Assembly (NCBI GenBank): GCA_012840755.1
Contig: DUWA01000203.1
Coordinates: 1-5,947, forward strand
Direction of reading: 5' to 3'
Source of the DNA: Mycoplasmatota bacterium
Lineage (GTDB): Bacteria > Bacillota_I > Bacilli_A > RF39 > UBA660
DNA length: 5,947 nucleotides
Both the position numbers and the translations under genes were made by a program. Of this stretch, positions 1 through 5,138 are shown piece by piece; within the stretch, counting starts at the first letter, position 1; every line of letters begins with the position of its first letter. The notes under the pieces are model-generated. The model had not been told where the DNA came from. It ran no database searches and saw nothing but the letters and a program-made list of their open reading frames with translations.

Positions 1-17
1 ATAGGAAATGAGAATTT

Positions 18-200
18 ATGGAAAGAATTAAAATTAGTAGTCTTAATTTTCAAAAAATGGATTTTTTTAATAAAAATGATGAGTTTAGAAATTGCGATAT
101 ATTTGTTGATAACAAAAAAATGTATAAATTGTTTAAAAATATGAATCCATATAATAGTGAAAAATTAGTAAAAAAATTAGATTATTTAGAAAAAAAATGA
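18..200 (+). pseudogene. N-lobe fragment of a split small-molecule/protein kinase
   Basis: This 60-residue reading frame looks like the first part of the kinase that continues in the next entry. It begins at an ATG preceded by AGGA (3-6), with an in-frame stop at 9-11 just upstream, so the start is well defined. The segment DIFVDNKKMYKLFK (about residues 27-40) resembles the strand of a kinase N-lobe that carries the ATP-binding Lys, and the following helix (SEKLVKKLDYLEKK) fits the helix after it. The frame ends at a TGA (198-200) directly after a run of eight A (190-197). The continuation, with the catalytic motifs, lies one frame over from about position 199. Seen: two abutting frames with complementary halves of one fold. 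Inferred: a single gene of about 250 codons broken by one extra base, or read through by slippage. A 60-residue protein would have no activity alone. Confidence 0.6.
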
Positions 201-213
201 AAAAATGAAAAAA
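190..213 (+). other. Homopolymer frameshift site in the kinase gene
   Basis: A run of eight A (190-197) is followed by two copies of the octamer TGAAAAAA (198-205, 206-213). Removing one A turns the reading into Glu-Lys-Asn-Glu-Lys-Met-Lys-Lys-Cys and joins the two kinase halves without a stop. Adding two A has the same effect. As written, the first frame stops at 198-200. No Shine-Dalgarno sequence precedes the ATG at 205, so independent translation of the second half is not favoured. The cause may be a true mutation, a sequencing error, a phase-variable tract, or slippage by RNA polymerase or ribosome; the sequence alone cannot decide. Confidence 0.65.
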
Positions 214-774
214 TGTTTACGTGTAAACAAACTAATAATGTTTTTAGATGACGTTATAGGGTATGAAATGGATTTTTTCCCTAACCATAGATCATTTGAT
301 GATACTTTATACGATGAAAATATAAATACTACTTTAAGAAAAAAACTTTCTAAATATAGTATATTAGAACTTAAAGAAATGCATGAAAACGGATTTATTC
401 ACACGGACTTTCATATAGGTAATATAATTACTGATGAGAAAGATATTTTATTTATAGATCCTGATTCTTTCACGCCAAAACTAATGTGTGATGAAAAGTT
501 GTATGATAGTGAAAAAATTAATGATATTAAAAACAGTATAATTGTATCATTATCATATATTTATAAAATAGATTTTATAACATTTACTGAAGGGTTTTTA
601 ATAGATATGGCGAAAAAAGAATTACATATTAATTCAGACCTAAAAGAATATATATTAGCAGCTATTCATAAAGATAAATCTATTAAAAATACTTATATTG
701 ATGTATTTTTAGATAAGCTTGACATAGATAAGGTAAAATATGATCAAAAAAATATCTTAGATAAATATAGGTGA
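205..774 (+). CDS. Kinase catalytic-lobe fragment (phosphotransferase / protein kinase-like fold)
   Basis: The 189-residue frame carries the catalytic half of a kinase-like fold shared by eukaryote-type protein kinases, aminoglycoside phosphotransferases and choline kinases. IHTDFHIGN (residues 65-73) matches the catalytic loop HxDxxxxN, with Asp68 as likely catalytic base and Asn73 as metal ligand. FIDPDSF (83-89) supplies the second metal-binding Asp (Asp85), replacing the DFG of protein kinases. IGYEMDFFPN (19-28) resembles the hinge between lobes. The ATP-anchoring Lys is missing here and lies in the frame ending at 200. The rest (about 100-189) is helical, as expected for a small C-lobe. 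The ATG at 205 is only the first Met after the frameshift and has no ribosome binding site, so it is probably not a real start. The substrate cannot be told: no protein-kinase activation segment is evident and no neighbour points to a target. A hairpin terminator follows at once. Confidence 0.65.
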   Translation: MKKCLRVNKLIMFLDDVIGYEMDFFPNHRSFDDTLYDENINTTLRKKLSKYSILELKEMHENGFIHTDFHIGNIITDEKDILFIDPDSFTPKLMCDEKLYDSEKINDIKNSIIVSLSYIYKIDFITFTEGFLIDMAKKELHINSDLKEYILAAIHKDKSIKNTYIDVFLDKLDIDKVKYDQKNILDKYR

Positions 775-776
775 TC

Positions 777-803
777 AAAAGAATTGCGAATTCTTTTTTT
801 TTT
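777..803 (+). terminator. Rho-independent terminator after the kinase gene
   Basis: AAAAGAATT (777-785) pairs with AATTCTTTT (789-797) around a GCG loop, and an unbroken T run reaches 803. The hairpin begins two bases after the kinase stop codon. The stem is AT-rich but perfect. The -35 box of the next promoter lies inside it. Confidence 0.7.
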
Positions 804-812
804 CTATATAAT
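784..812 (+). promoter_or_regulatory. Promoter of the sugar kinase-smr operon
   Basis: TTGCGA (784-789) and a perfect TATAAT (807-812) are separated by 17 bases. The -35 box matches consensus in four of six positions and covers the loop and part of the 3' arm of the upstream terminator hairpin. Transcription would start near 819, leaving a leader of only about ten bases that begins close to the ribosome binding site AGGTGAT (820-826). Confidence 0.55.
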
Positions 813-829
813 ATACATTAGGTGATAAA

Positions 830-1729
830 ATGAAAATATTGTGTATAGGTCTGGCAGTTTATGACATATCATTCCCTGTTACAGATTTTCCAAAAGAAAA
901 TTCAAAAAATAGAGTTAGTGATAAGATTGAATGTGGTGGAGGTCCTGCTTCTAATGCTGCATATCTTTTAGCTAAATGGGGTCTTGATGTAACATTTATG
1001 GGTGCTGTTGGAAACGATACATTCGGACATAAAATTAAAGAAGAATTTGATAATGTTGGTGTTGATACTAGATATTTAGAAATTAATGATAATTATGAAA
1101 CGCCTATATCTTTTATAATCCCAAATGTTACTAATGGTTCTAGAACAACTATGACTTATAGAAATTCTAGTATTCATACAAAATCTGTCGAATTAGATTT
1201 TACTCCAGATGTAATTTTTATAGATGGACAAGAATATGATTTATCGGTTGAACTATTAAAAAAATATAAGAATGCGATAAGTATAATTGATGCGGGGAGT
1301 GTTACTAAAGAGAGAGTAGAACTTTGCAAATTAGTAGATTATGTTGTAACTTCTAAAAACTTTGCTGAAGATTATTCAGGAATCAAAATAGATTATTCTG
1401 ATTTTTCTACTATTGAAAATCTATATTCAAAATTAGAAGATGACTTTAAGACTAATATAGTAGTAACTCTTGAAAGTAAGGGAGCATTGTATAAAGATTT
1501 AGATGGACTAAAAATAATGCCTTCTATAAAGGTAAAACCCATAGATTCAACAGGTGCAGGAGATATTTTTCACGGAGCTTTTACTTATGGCATTGTAAAA
1601 AAAATGGATATGAAAAAAATAATAAAATTTTCAAATATAGCTGGTGCTTTAGCTACAACTAAAATTGGTGGAAGAAATTCGATTTATGAACTTGATTATG
1701 TTTTAGAGTTATATGAAAAAAATAAATGA
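830..1729 (+). CDS. PfkB-family carbohydrate kinase (ribokinase-like)
   Basis: This cytoplasmic enzyme should transfer phosphate from ATP to a sugar or nucleoside-type substrate. At 299 residues it has the usual family length. The N-terminal signature GGGPASNAA (36-44) lies in the substrate-binding region, and GAVGNDTFG (58-66) follows it as in ribokinases and fructokinases. The C-terminal signature DSTGAGDIFHGAF (239-251) forms the anion hole, with Asp245 as catalytic base. IIDAGS (152-157) and VVTLESKGAL (211-220) are typical core strands. The start is fixed by AGGTGAT four bases upstream. The gene has its own promoter and shares a transcript with the overlapping Smr gene. The substrate cannot be named: no transporter or sugar isomerase adjoins it, and ribokinase, fructokinase, ketodeoxygluconate kinase and nucleoside kinase all share these motifs. 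The family call is secure. Confidence 0.93.
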   Translation: MKILCIGLAVYDISFPVTDFPKENSKNRVSDKIECGGGPASNAAYLLAKWGLDVTFMGAVGNDTFGHKIKEEFDNVGVDTRYLEINDNYETPISFIIPNVTNGSRTTMTYRNSSIHTKSVELDFTPDVIFIDGQEYDLSVELLKKYKNAISIIDAGSVTKERVELCKLVDYVVTSKNFAEDYSGIKIDYSDFSTIENLYSKLEDDFKTNIVVTLESKGALYKDLDGLKIMPSIKVKPIDSTGAGDIFHGAFTYGIVKKMDMKKIIKFSNIAGALATTKIGGRNSIYELDYVLELYEKNK

Positions 1730-1985
1730 TTTAATTTTTATTAATAATCTTCCCCATATAGATTTACATGGATATGATCGTGATACTGCACGATTTACTA
1801 CAAATGATTTTATAAATGATAATATAAAAACAAAAAATGAGTTCATTGTGATTGTTCATGGAATTGGTTCTGGAGTCGTTAGAAACTCAGTACATGAAAC
1901 GTTAAAACGAAATAAAAAGGTTTTAGAGTATAAAACATATAACTTTAATAGTGGCTGTACAATTGTTAAAATTAAAGTAGATTAA
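1713..1985 (+). CDS. Stand-alone Smr (small MutS-related) domain protein
   Basis: This 90-residue protein consists of little more than one Smr domain. It shows the domain's hallmarks in order: IDLHGY (16-21), an Ala-rich-position helix ending in FINDNI, then HGIGSGVVR (49-57), the family's HGxGxGxLR loop, and GCTIVKI (81-87), the G-x-T-x-V strand. Smr domains form the C-terminus of MutS2 and also occur alone. They bind or cleave nucleic acids, and in MutS2 they are linked to rescue of collided ribosomes and to recombination control. There is no MutS ATPase part upstream, so this is either a genuine single-domain protein or a relic of a larger gene. The only Met in the frame is the ATG at 1713, so the gene overlaps the sugar-kinase gene by 17 bases, and translational coupling is likely. 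A functional link to the sugar kinase is not evident. Confidence 0.85.
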   Translation: MKKINDLIFINNLPHIDLHGYDRDTARFTTNDFINDNIKTKNEFIVIVHGIGSGVVRNSVHETLKRNKKVLEYKTYNFNSGCTIVKIKVD

Positions 1986-1999
1986 GCAGCTTTTTTTTT
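1984..1999 (+). terminator. Possible weak terminator after the smr gene
   Basis: Nine T (1991-1999) follow a very short AAG-CAG-CTT inverted repeat (1984-1992) that starts at the stop codon. The stem is too short to be convincing. The position at the end of the operon and before a strong new promoter is the main support. Confidence 0.3.
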
Positions 2000-2036
2000 A
2001 TAAAATAAAATAACGAAAAAAAATGTAAAAATATGC

Positions 2037-2065
2037 TTGACAAAGCAAAAAGTCTATGTTAGTAT
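2037..2065 (+). promoter_or_regulatory. Promoter of the surface protein gene
   Basis: A perfect TTGACA (2037-2042) is followed after 17 bases by TAGTAT (2060-2065), which has the extended -10 dinucleotide TG at 2057-2058. Transcription should start near 2072 and give a leader of about 20 bases ending in the strong ribosome binding site AAAGGGGAG (2079-2087). The same layout (TTGACA, 17 bases, TGTTARTAT) recurs at 4634-4662. Confidence 0.7.
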
Positions 2066-2093
2066 AAACAGCATATTTAAAGGGGAGATTTAT

Positions 2094-3698
2094 ATGTATA
2101 ATGAAAGAAAAGATATGTTTACAATAAAGGATGTGTTTTTACAAGTACTTTTTGTTGTTTTATTTGTATTCTTATTAATTTGGTTATTTCCAACAAAAAG
2201 CTTTGTAACTGAAAAAGTAGATAATTTAGCAGATTCTATTGGTAATATAAATGGCAATTATTTAACTACATTTAATGAAAATATTAAATCAATGAAAGAA
2301 GCTGCTCAAAGTTATTTTACGACAGCTAGATTACCACAAAAAGTTGGAGAAATTAAAACACTAACATTACAAAAAATGTTAGATGAAAAATTAATTTTAC
2401 CATTTGTTGATGGTAAAGGGGAACAATGTAATGCACAAAAATCATATGTAGAAATAACAAAAATGGATGATGAATATATTTTAAAAGTATATTTAAGTTG
2501 CGAAGATAATACAGACTATGTGTTAGTTCATATGGGATGTTATGATTATTGTGATACATATTTGTGTGAGAAGAAAGAAGTACCAAAACCAACAACAACA
2601 AAACCAACAACACCAAAACCAACAACACCAAAACCAACAACACCAAAACCAACAACTCCAATTGTTAATAAAAAATATAAATATGAATATGTTTTAATAA
2701 CAAATGGTAAATGGGGAGACTATTCTAATTGGACAAATTGGTCTAAAAACAAAGTAACAGCTAATGATTACACACAAGTTGAAACAAAAGTTGTTAATGA
2801 ATTAGTTGGATATAAAGATGTATATACTCAAACTAGTACAAGAACAGTTACTAATACAAGTTATGATTATAAAAATAAAGAAACAACTTATACTACTGTA
2901 AACGGGACACCTATTACTCAACAAGTTGTTCAAAGATCAAATGCTTATCCTGTAGTTACTACAAAAAACGATAATCCAATCAAAACAACTGAAAGAGTTT
3001 ATGGAAATCCTTTAACTGAAACTTCAACAAGTTATACAACAACTACTAGTGTTTTAACTAGTACATCTACTGTAAAATATAAAGTTGTGTCTTCAAAAGA
3101 AATAATGGATTGTTCATCAACTTGTAAAAAAGTTACACAATATCAATACAAAGTAACAAAAACTACTTATAAATGTCCAGTTAGTTATAATTCTAGTGGA
3201 TCGGGTAGTAGTATGAAATGTTATAAGGATGTACAAACATATAAATGTCCAGTTGGTTATAATTCTAGTGGATCAGGAAGTAGTATGAAATGTACAAAAA
3301 AAGTAACAACATATAAATGTCCAGTTGGCTTCGATTCAAGTGGATCAGGAAGTAGTATGAAATGTACAAATACAACAACTCAATATAGTTGTCCAGTTGG
3401 TTATAATTCTAGTGGATCAGGAAGTAGTACAAAATGTACAAAAACAGTAACTAATTATTCATGTCCATCAGGTTATAGTGAGTCTGGTAATATATGTTAT
3501 AAACCTGTTTATACAACTTCTACTGAACCTGTTTACGGATATGTAAAACAACCTGTATACTCAAATGTTACATATTATAGATCAAGAACAAGAAAATTCA
3601 TTAATGGTACAAAAACTGTTAAATGGAGTAATTCTGATAATGATCAAACGTTGTTAAAAGCTGGTTATTCATTAACAGGAAATAAAGAAGAAATTTAG
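2094..3698 (+). CDS. Membrane-anchored repetitive surface protein
   Basis: I do not recognise a named family for this 534-residue protein, but its architecture is clear. After a short charged N-terminus comes one hydrophobic segment (about 14-32) that fits a signal anchor, leaving the rest outside. Residues 35-160 form a globular or stalk region with several Cys. Five KPTTP-type units (165-189) make a Pro/Thr linker suited to spanning the cell wall. A Trp motif (W207, W213, W216) recalls thrombospondin type 1 or carbohydrate-contact motifs. Residues 220-340 are Thr-rich, with C340 and C344 at the end, followed by five repeats (358-473) of the form YxCPxGY...C, two Cys each. No LPxTG sorting signal is present, and the C-terminus ends in a short polar tail. 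The start at 2094 is chosen for its strong AAAGGGGAG site; an upstream in-frame TTG (2037) is the -35 box. A role in adhesion or surface display is inferred from layout only. IS-derived sequence begins right behind the stop, so the 3' end may have been altered. Confidence 0.8.
   Translation: MYNERKDMFTIKDVFLQVLFVVLFVFLLIWLFPTKSFVTEKVDNLADSIGNINGNYLTTFNENIKSMKEAAQSYFTTARLPQKVGEIKTLTLQKMLDEKLILPFVDGKGEQCNAQKSYVEITKMDDEYILKVYLSCEDNTDYVLVHMGCYDYCDTYLCEKKEVPKPTTTKPTTPKPTTPKPTTPKPTTPIVNKKYKYEYVLITNGKWGDYSNWTNWSKNKVTANDYTQVETKVVNELVGYKDVYTQTSTRTVTNTSYDYKNKETTYTTVNGTPITQQVVQRSNAYPVVTTKNDNPIKTTERVYGNPLTETSTSYTTTTSVLTSTSTVKYKVVSSKEIMDCSSTCKKVTQYQYKVTKTTYKCPVSYNSSGSGSSMKCYKDVQTYKCPVGYNSSGSGSSMKCTKKVTTYKCPVGFDSSGSGSSMKCTNTTTQYSCPVGYNSSGSGSSTKCTKTVTNYSCPSGYSESGNICYKPVYTTSTEPVYGYVKQPVYSNVTYYRSRTRKFINGTKTVKWSNSDNDQTLLKAGYSLTGNKEEI
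2586..2660 (+). repeat. Five tandem 15-bp units coding KPTTP
   Basis: Five in-frame 15-bp units close to AAACCAACAACACCA run head to tail; the first ends in ACA (Thr) instead of CCA (Pro), and the last has one silent change. Near-identity of the units makes the array prone to gain or loss of units by slipped-strand pairing without breaking the reading frame. The product is a Lys/Pro/Thr linker. Confidence 0.9.
3165..3512 (+). repeat. Four 72-bp repeats plus one diverged 60-bp copy in the surface protein gene
   Basis: Units start at 3165, 3237, 3309, 3381 and 3453. The first four encode 24 residues each around CPVxY/F-N/D-SSGSGSS-x-KC, and their cores (TGTCCAGTT ... AGTGGATCAGGAAGTAGT) are almost identical in DNA, while the four to five residues between cores vary. 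The fifth unit (CPSGYSESGNICYKP) is diverged and shorter. Each unit has two Cys, which could form one disulfide per repeat. High DNA identity points to recent duplication or homogenisation. Confidence 0.9.
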
Positions 3699-3703
3699 AT
3701 TAT

Positions 3704-3726
3704 TTGTCAAATAGCATTGTTGACAA
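3704..3726. repeat. Inverted repeat at the presumed end of the ISL3 remnant
   Basis: TTGTCAA (3704-3710) and TTGACAA (3720-3726) form a seven-base inverted repeat around a nine-base spacer, six bases past the surface-protein stop codon. Sequences of the TTTGTCAAAT type are, as I recall, common at the ends of ISL3-family elements, so this may be the outer end of the decayed element. No convincing partner was found near 4140-4180, so the assignment is tentative. Confidence 0.35.
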
Positions 3727-3751
3727 CCAATTTGATAAATTAATTATTATG

Positions 3752-3775
3752 AAGAGTGATTAAAATCACTCTTTT
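3752..3775. terminator. Hairpin terminator behind the surface protein gene
   Basis: AAGAGTGAT (3752-3760) pairs perfectly with ATCACTCTT (3765-3773) around a TAAA loop and is followed by TTTT. It lies 53 bases after the surface-protein stop codon and is the first good terminator there. The minus-strand stop codon of the transposase remnant (3766-3768) lies inside the 3' arm, so the hairpin belongs to the former IS tail. Confidence 0.7.
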
Positions 3776-4056
3776 ATAATGTCTTTAATTAAGAAATTTC
3801 TAGTTATAAAGTGAACATATTTTCTGAAATCAAGAACAAACCTTTTTAAAGTCTTAATTAAATTGTTTGTTCCTTCTATAGTGTTATTATTAATGTAATA
3901 TTAAAATAAATGTTCAATATATTTAATATTTTTATTATATAATTTCAAGCATATTTCATTTATAAGAAATATAGTTATTAGTGTGTTCGATAATTTTTTT
4001 GAATTTAGTAAAGTTCTTATTTTTAAAATATTTAGATTTTTTTCAATTACAATGTA
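3766..4056 (-). pseudogene. Decayed ISL3-family transposase, C-terminal part
   Basis: Read on the minus strand, 3900 down to 3769 gives 44 residues ending at TGA (3766-3768). The segment NNNTIEGTNNLIKTLKRF (about residues 4-21), followed by FRKYVHFITRNFLI, matches the conserved end of ISL3-family transposases, where the Glu in EGxNNxIK is the last residue of the DDE catalytic triad. An in-frame TAA (3901-3903) interrupts the protein just upstream. Beyond it the same frame stays open to 4056 (51 codons) and then meets several stops. The N-terminal DNA-binding part and the first two catalytic Asp are absent, so the element cannot move by itself. Seen: the motif and the stops. Known: the family motif. 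Inferred: loss of about two thirds of the element by deletion and drift. Confidence 0.65.
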
Positions 4057-4158
4057 TCAAAGTTATGTTTTTTATTAAAAAAATAGTATTAGTGATTTTT
4101 ATTCATCAACATAATTTATTATAGAACATATTTTAAAAAGTAAATTGACCTTTTTTTG
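3776..4158. other. Long intergenic stretch of decayed IS sequence
   Basis: The 509-bp gap between the surface protein and the next gene (3699-4207) holds no intact gene. About 3699-4056 is explained by the transposase remnant and its flanking repeat and hairpin. From 4057 to about 4158 there is only AT-rich sequence with runs of T and stops in all frames, presumably further eroded IS or spacer DNA. The promoter of the next gene occupies the end of the gap. Confidence 0.5.
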
Positions 4159-4188
4159 TTGATTTAAAAATTAGATTTTTGATATAAT
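4159..4188 (+). promoter_or_regulatory. Extended -10 promoter of the three-gene cluster
   Basis: TGATATAAT (4180-4188) is a perfect TATAAT with the extended TG. TTGATT (4159-4164) sits 18 bases upstream and matches the -35 consensus in four of six positions. Transcription would start near 4195, directly at the perfect ribosome binding site AGGAGG (4196-4201), so the leader would be very short. Confidence 0.65.
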
Positions 4189-4207
4189 TAAATGCAGGAG
4201 GTATTAA

Positions 4208-4633
4208 ATGGAAAAGTTTATAATGGACACATATGACACAAAAACGTTTATATATAATGCCTTCTATGGTGAAAATAGAATTATTAATAATGAGGAGTTA
4301 AACAAATTTTGTTATTTTTTAAGTGAAGAAACAACCAAAATTAAAAACATGAGTTTTCTCAATAAAATTAAATATGAAAATTTATATGTTTTTTTAGATT
4401 ATAATGAAACAGAATTATTTTTTAAGCTTAATTCAAATAGATTTGTTAGAAATGATAATGAAATTATTTGTTTAAAACCAATATTAGAAGAGGAATTAAT
4501 GAAAGTTAATTCTAGATACGATATGAATATTAATACAGCATTATTTAATACTAGAGAGGTATTTAAACGATATTTAAATGAATATAACAATACAAATTCT
4601 AATGAAAAGAAAAGGGTGAAAAAACCTATATAA
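4208..4633 (+). CDS. Hypothetical protein, 141 residues
   Basis: I do not recognise this protein. The start is firm: AGGAGG (4196-4201) lies six bases before the ATG, and a good promoter stands just upstream. No signal peptide or membrane segment is visible, so it should be cytoplasmic. It is rich in Asn, Lys, Glu and aromatic residues, with alternating predicted helix (about 28-50, 85-100, 108-125) and strand (YENLYVFLDYNETELFFKL, about 56-74). The C-terminus is a polar, basic tail (NSNEKKRVKKPI). There is no Cys pair or other obvious catalytic motif. It leads a set of three same-strand genes, and the TAA is followed at once by the -35 box of a promoter for the next gene, so it may be transcribed both alone and with its neighbours. 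Confidence 0.7.
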   Translation: MEKFIMDTYDTKTFIYNAFYGENRIINNEELNKFCYFLSEETTKIKNMSFLNKIKYENLYVFLDYNETELFFKLNSNRFVRNDNEIICLKPILEEELMKVNSRYDMNINTALFNTREVFKRYLNEYNNTNSNEKKRVKKPI

Positions 4634-4662
4634 TTGACATTTTGTTCTTATTATGTTAATAT
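4634..4662 (+). promoter_or_regulatory. Internal promoter before the second hypothetical gene
   Basis: A perfect TTGACA (4634-4639) begins directly after the stop codon of the preceding gene. After 17 bases comes TAATAT (4657-4662) with the extended TG at 4654-4655. The layout is nearly the same as that of the surface-protein promoter at 2037. The leader would be about 25-30 bases. Confidence 0.6.
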
Positions 4663-4696
4663 ATACTATATAATAAGGAAACTAATGAGGTGGGTT

Positions 4697-5119
4697 ATGA
4701 AAGAAGCATATTTATTTGATTATATTGATGAAAATAAATTTAAAAAACTAGAAAGATCATTAAAAAAATATAACATGCTTGCATATAAGAAGTTATATTT
4801 CGATTTTTATCCATCATTAAAAGAAGGAAAATTTTTAGGAACAATTATTAAAAATGATGAGATTAAAAACTCATTAACATATGAATTAAAACTACCTACC
4901 GATGTTTTATTTTCAAAAGTTCATGGAGATATAAAACTTCACTATGTTGTTTATGTTAATGAAAAAATAGTTATGCTAGATACATTAACCCCAGAAAAAA
5001 TATTAAGTGAAGGTCATCAATCCGAACTTGTTACGTATAAAGGAGTAATGGTTTCAAAAGAAAATTCAGAAAAAGATTTGTTTAAAATCAATTTGTTAAA
5101 CATGTTAGATAACAAATAA
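4697..5119 (+). CDS. Hypothetical protein, 140 residues
   Basis: I do not recognise this protein. The ATG at 4697 is preferred because GAGGTGGG (4686-4693 region) precedes it at good distance. An in-frame ATG at 4685 with AAGGAA (4675-4680) in front is a possible alternative that adds four residues. The in-frame TTG at 4634 is part of the promoter and is not a start. The protein is soluble: helices near the N-terminus (ENKFKKLERSLKKYN, about 12-26), then a strand-rich middle (LHYVVYVNEKIVMLDTL, about 81-97; ELVTYKGVMVSKEN, about 109-122) and a final helix (FKINLLNML). No metal-binding or catalytic motif stands out. It lies 19 bases before the next gene, which has its own strong ribosome binding site, so the two are probably co-transcribed. 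Confidence 0.7.
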   Translation: MKEAYLFDYIDENKFKKLERSLKKYNMLAYKKLYFDFYPSLKEGKFLGTIIKNDEIKNSLTYELKLPTDVLFSKVHGDIKLHYVVYVNEKIVMLDTLTPEKILSEGHQSELVTYKGVMVSKENSEKDLFKINLLNMLDNK

Positions 5120-5138
5120 CATGAAAGGAGATTTTTAA

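Noticed and set aside
198..200. TGA read as Trp (mycoplasma code) to explain the split kinase
   Set aside because: Reading through stays in the wrong frame and soon meets another stop. Other genes use TGG for Trp and lack internal TGA.
2037..2093. Upstream TTG start that would extend the surface protein by 19 residues
   Set aside because: The TTG is part of a perfect TTGACA promoter element, so it would lie outside the transcript. The ATG at 2094 has a strong ribosome binding site and puts the signal anchor near the N-terminus.
2353..2661. Minus-strand open frame of 102 codons rich in Leu and Val
   Set aside because: It is the antisense reading of the KPTTP repeat and neighbouring surface-gene codons, with low-complexity sequence and no ribosome binding site.
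3165..3512. CRISPR-like periodic repeats
   Set aside because: The period of 72 bp is in frame within a protein-coding gene, and the spacers encode conserved-type residues. No array structure of short repeats and unique spacers exists.
3720..3750. TTGACA (3720-3725) with TATTAT (3745-3750) as a promoter
   Set aside because: The spacer would be 19 bases and a terminator hairpin follows immediately with no gene behind it. The TTGACA is part of the presumed IS end repeat.
4141..4165. Possible second end of the ISL3 element (ATTGACC at 4144-4150)
   Set aside because: Only about five bases match the inverted repeat near 3704-3726, which is no better than chance in this AT-rich sequence.
4399..4590. 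Minus-strand open frame of 63 codons
   Set aside because: It lies wholly inside a well-supported + strand gene and has no promoter or ribosome binding site of its own.
4634..4696. Upstream TTG start for the second hypothetical gene
   Set aside because: It coincides with the -35 box of an internal promoter and has no ribosome binding site, while ATGs at 4697 and 4685 do.
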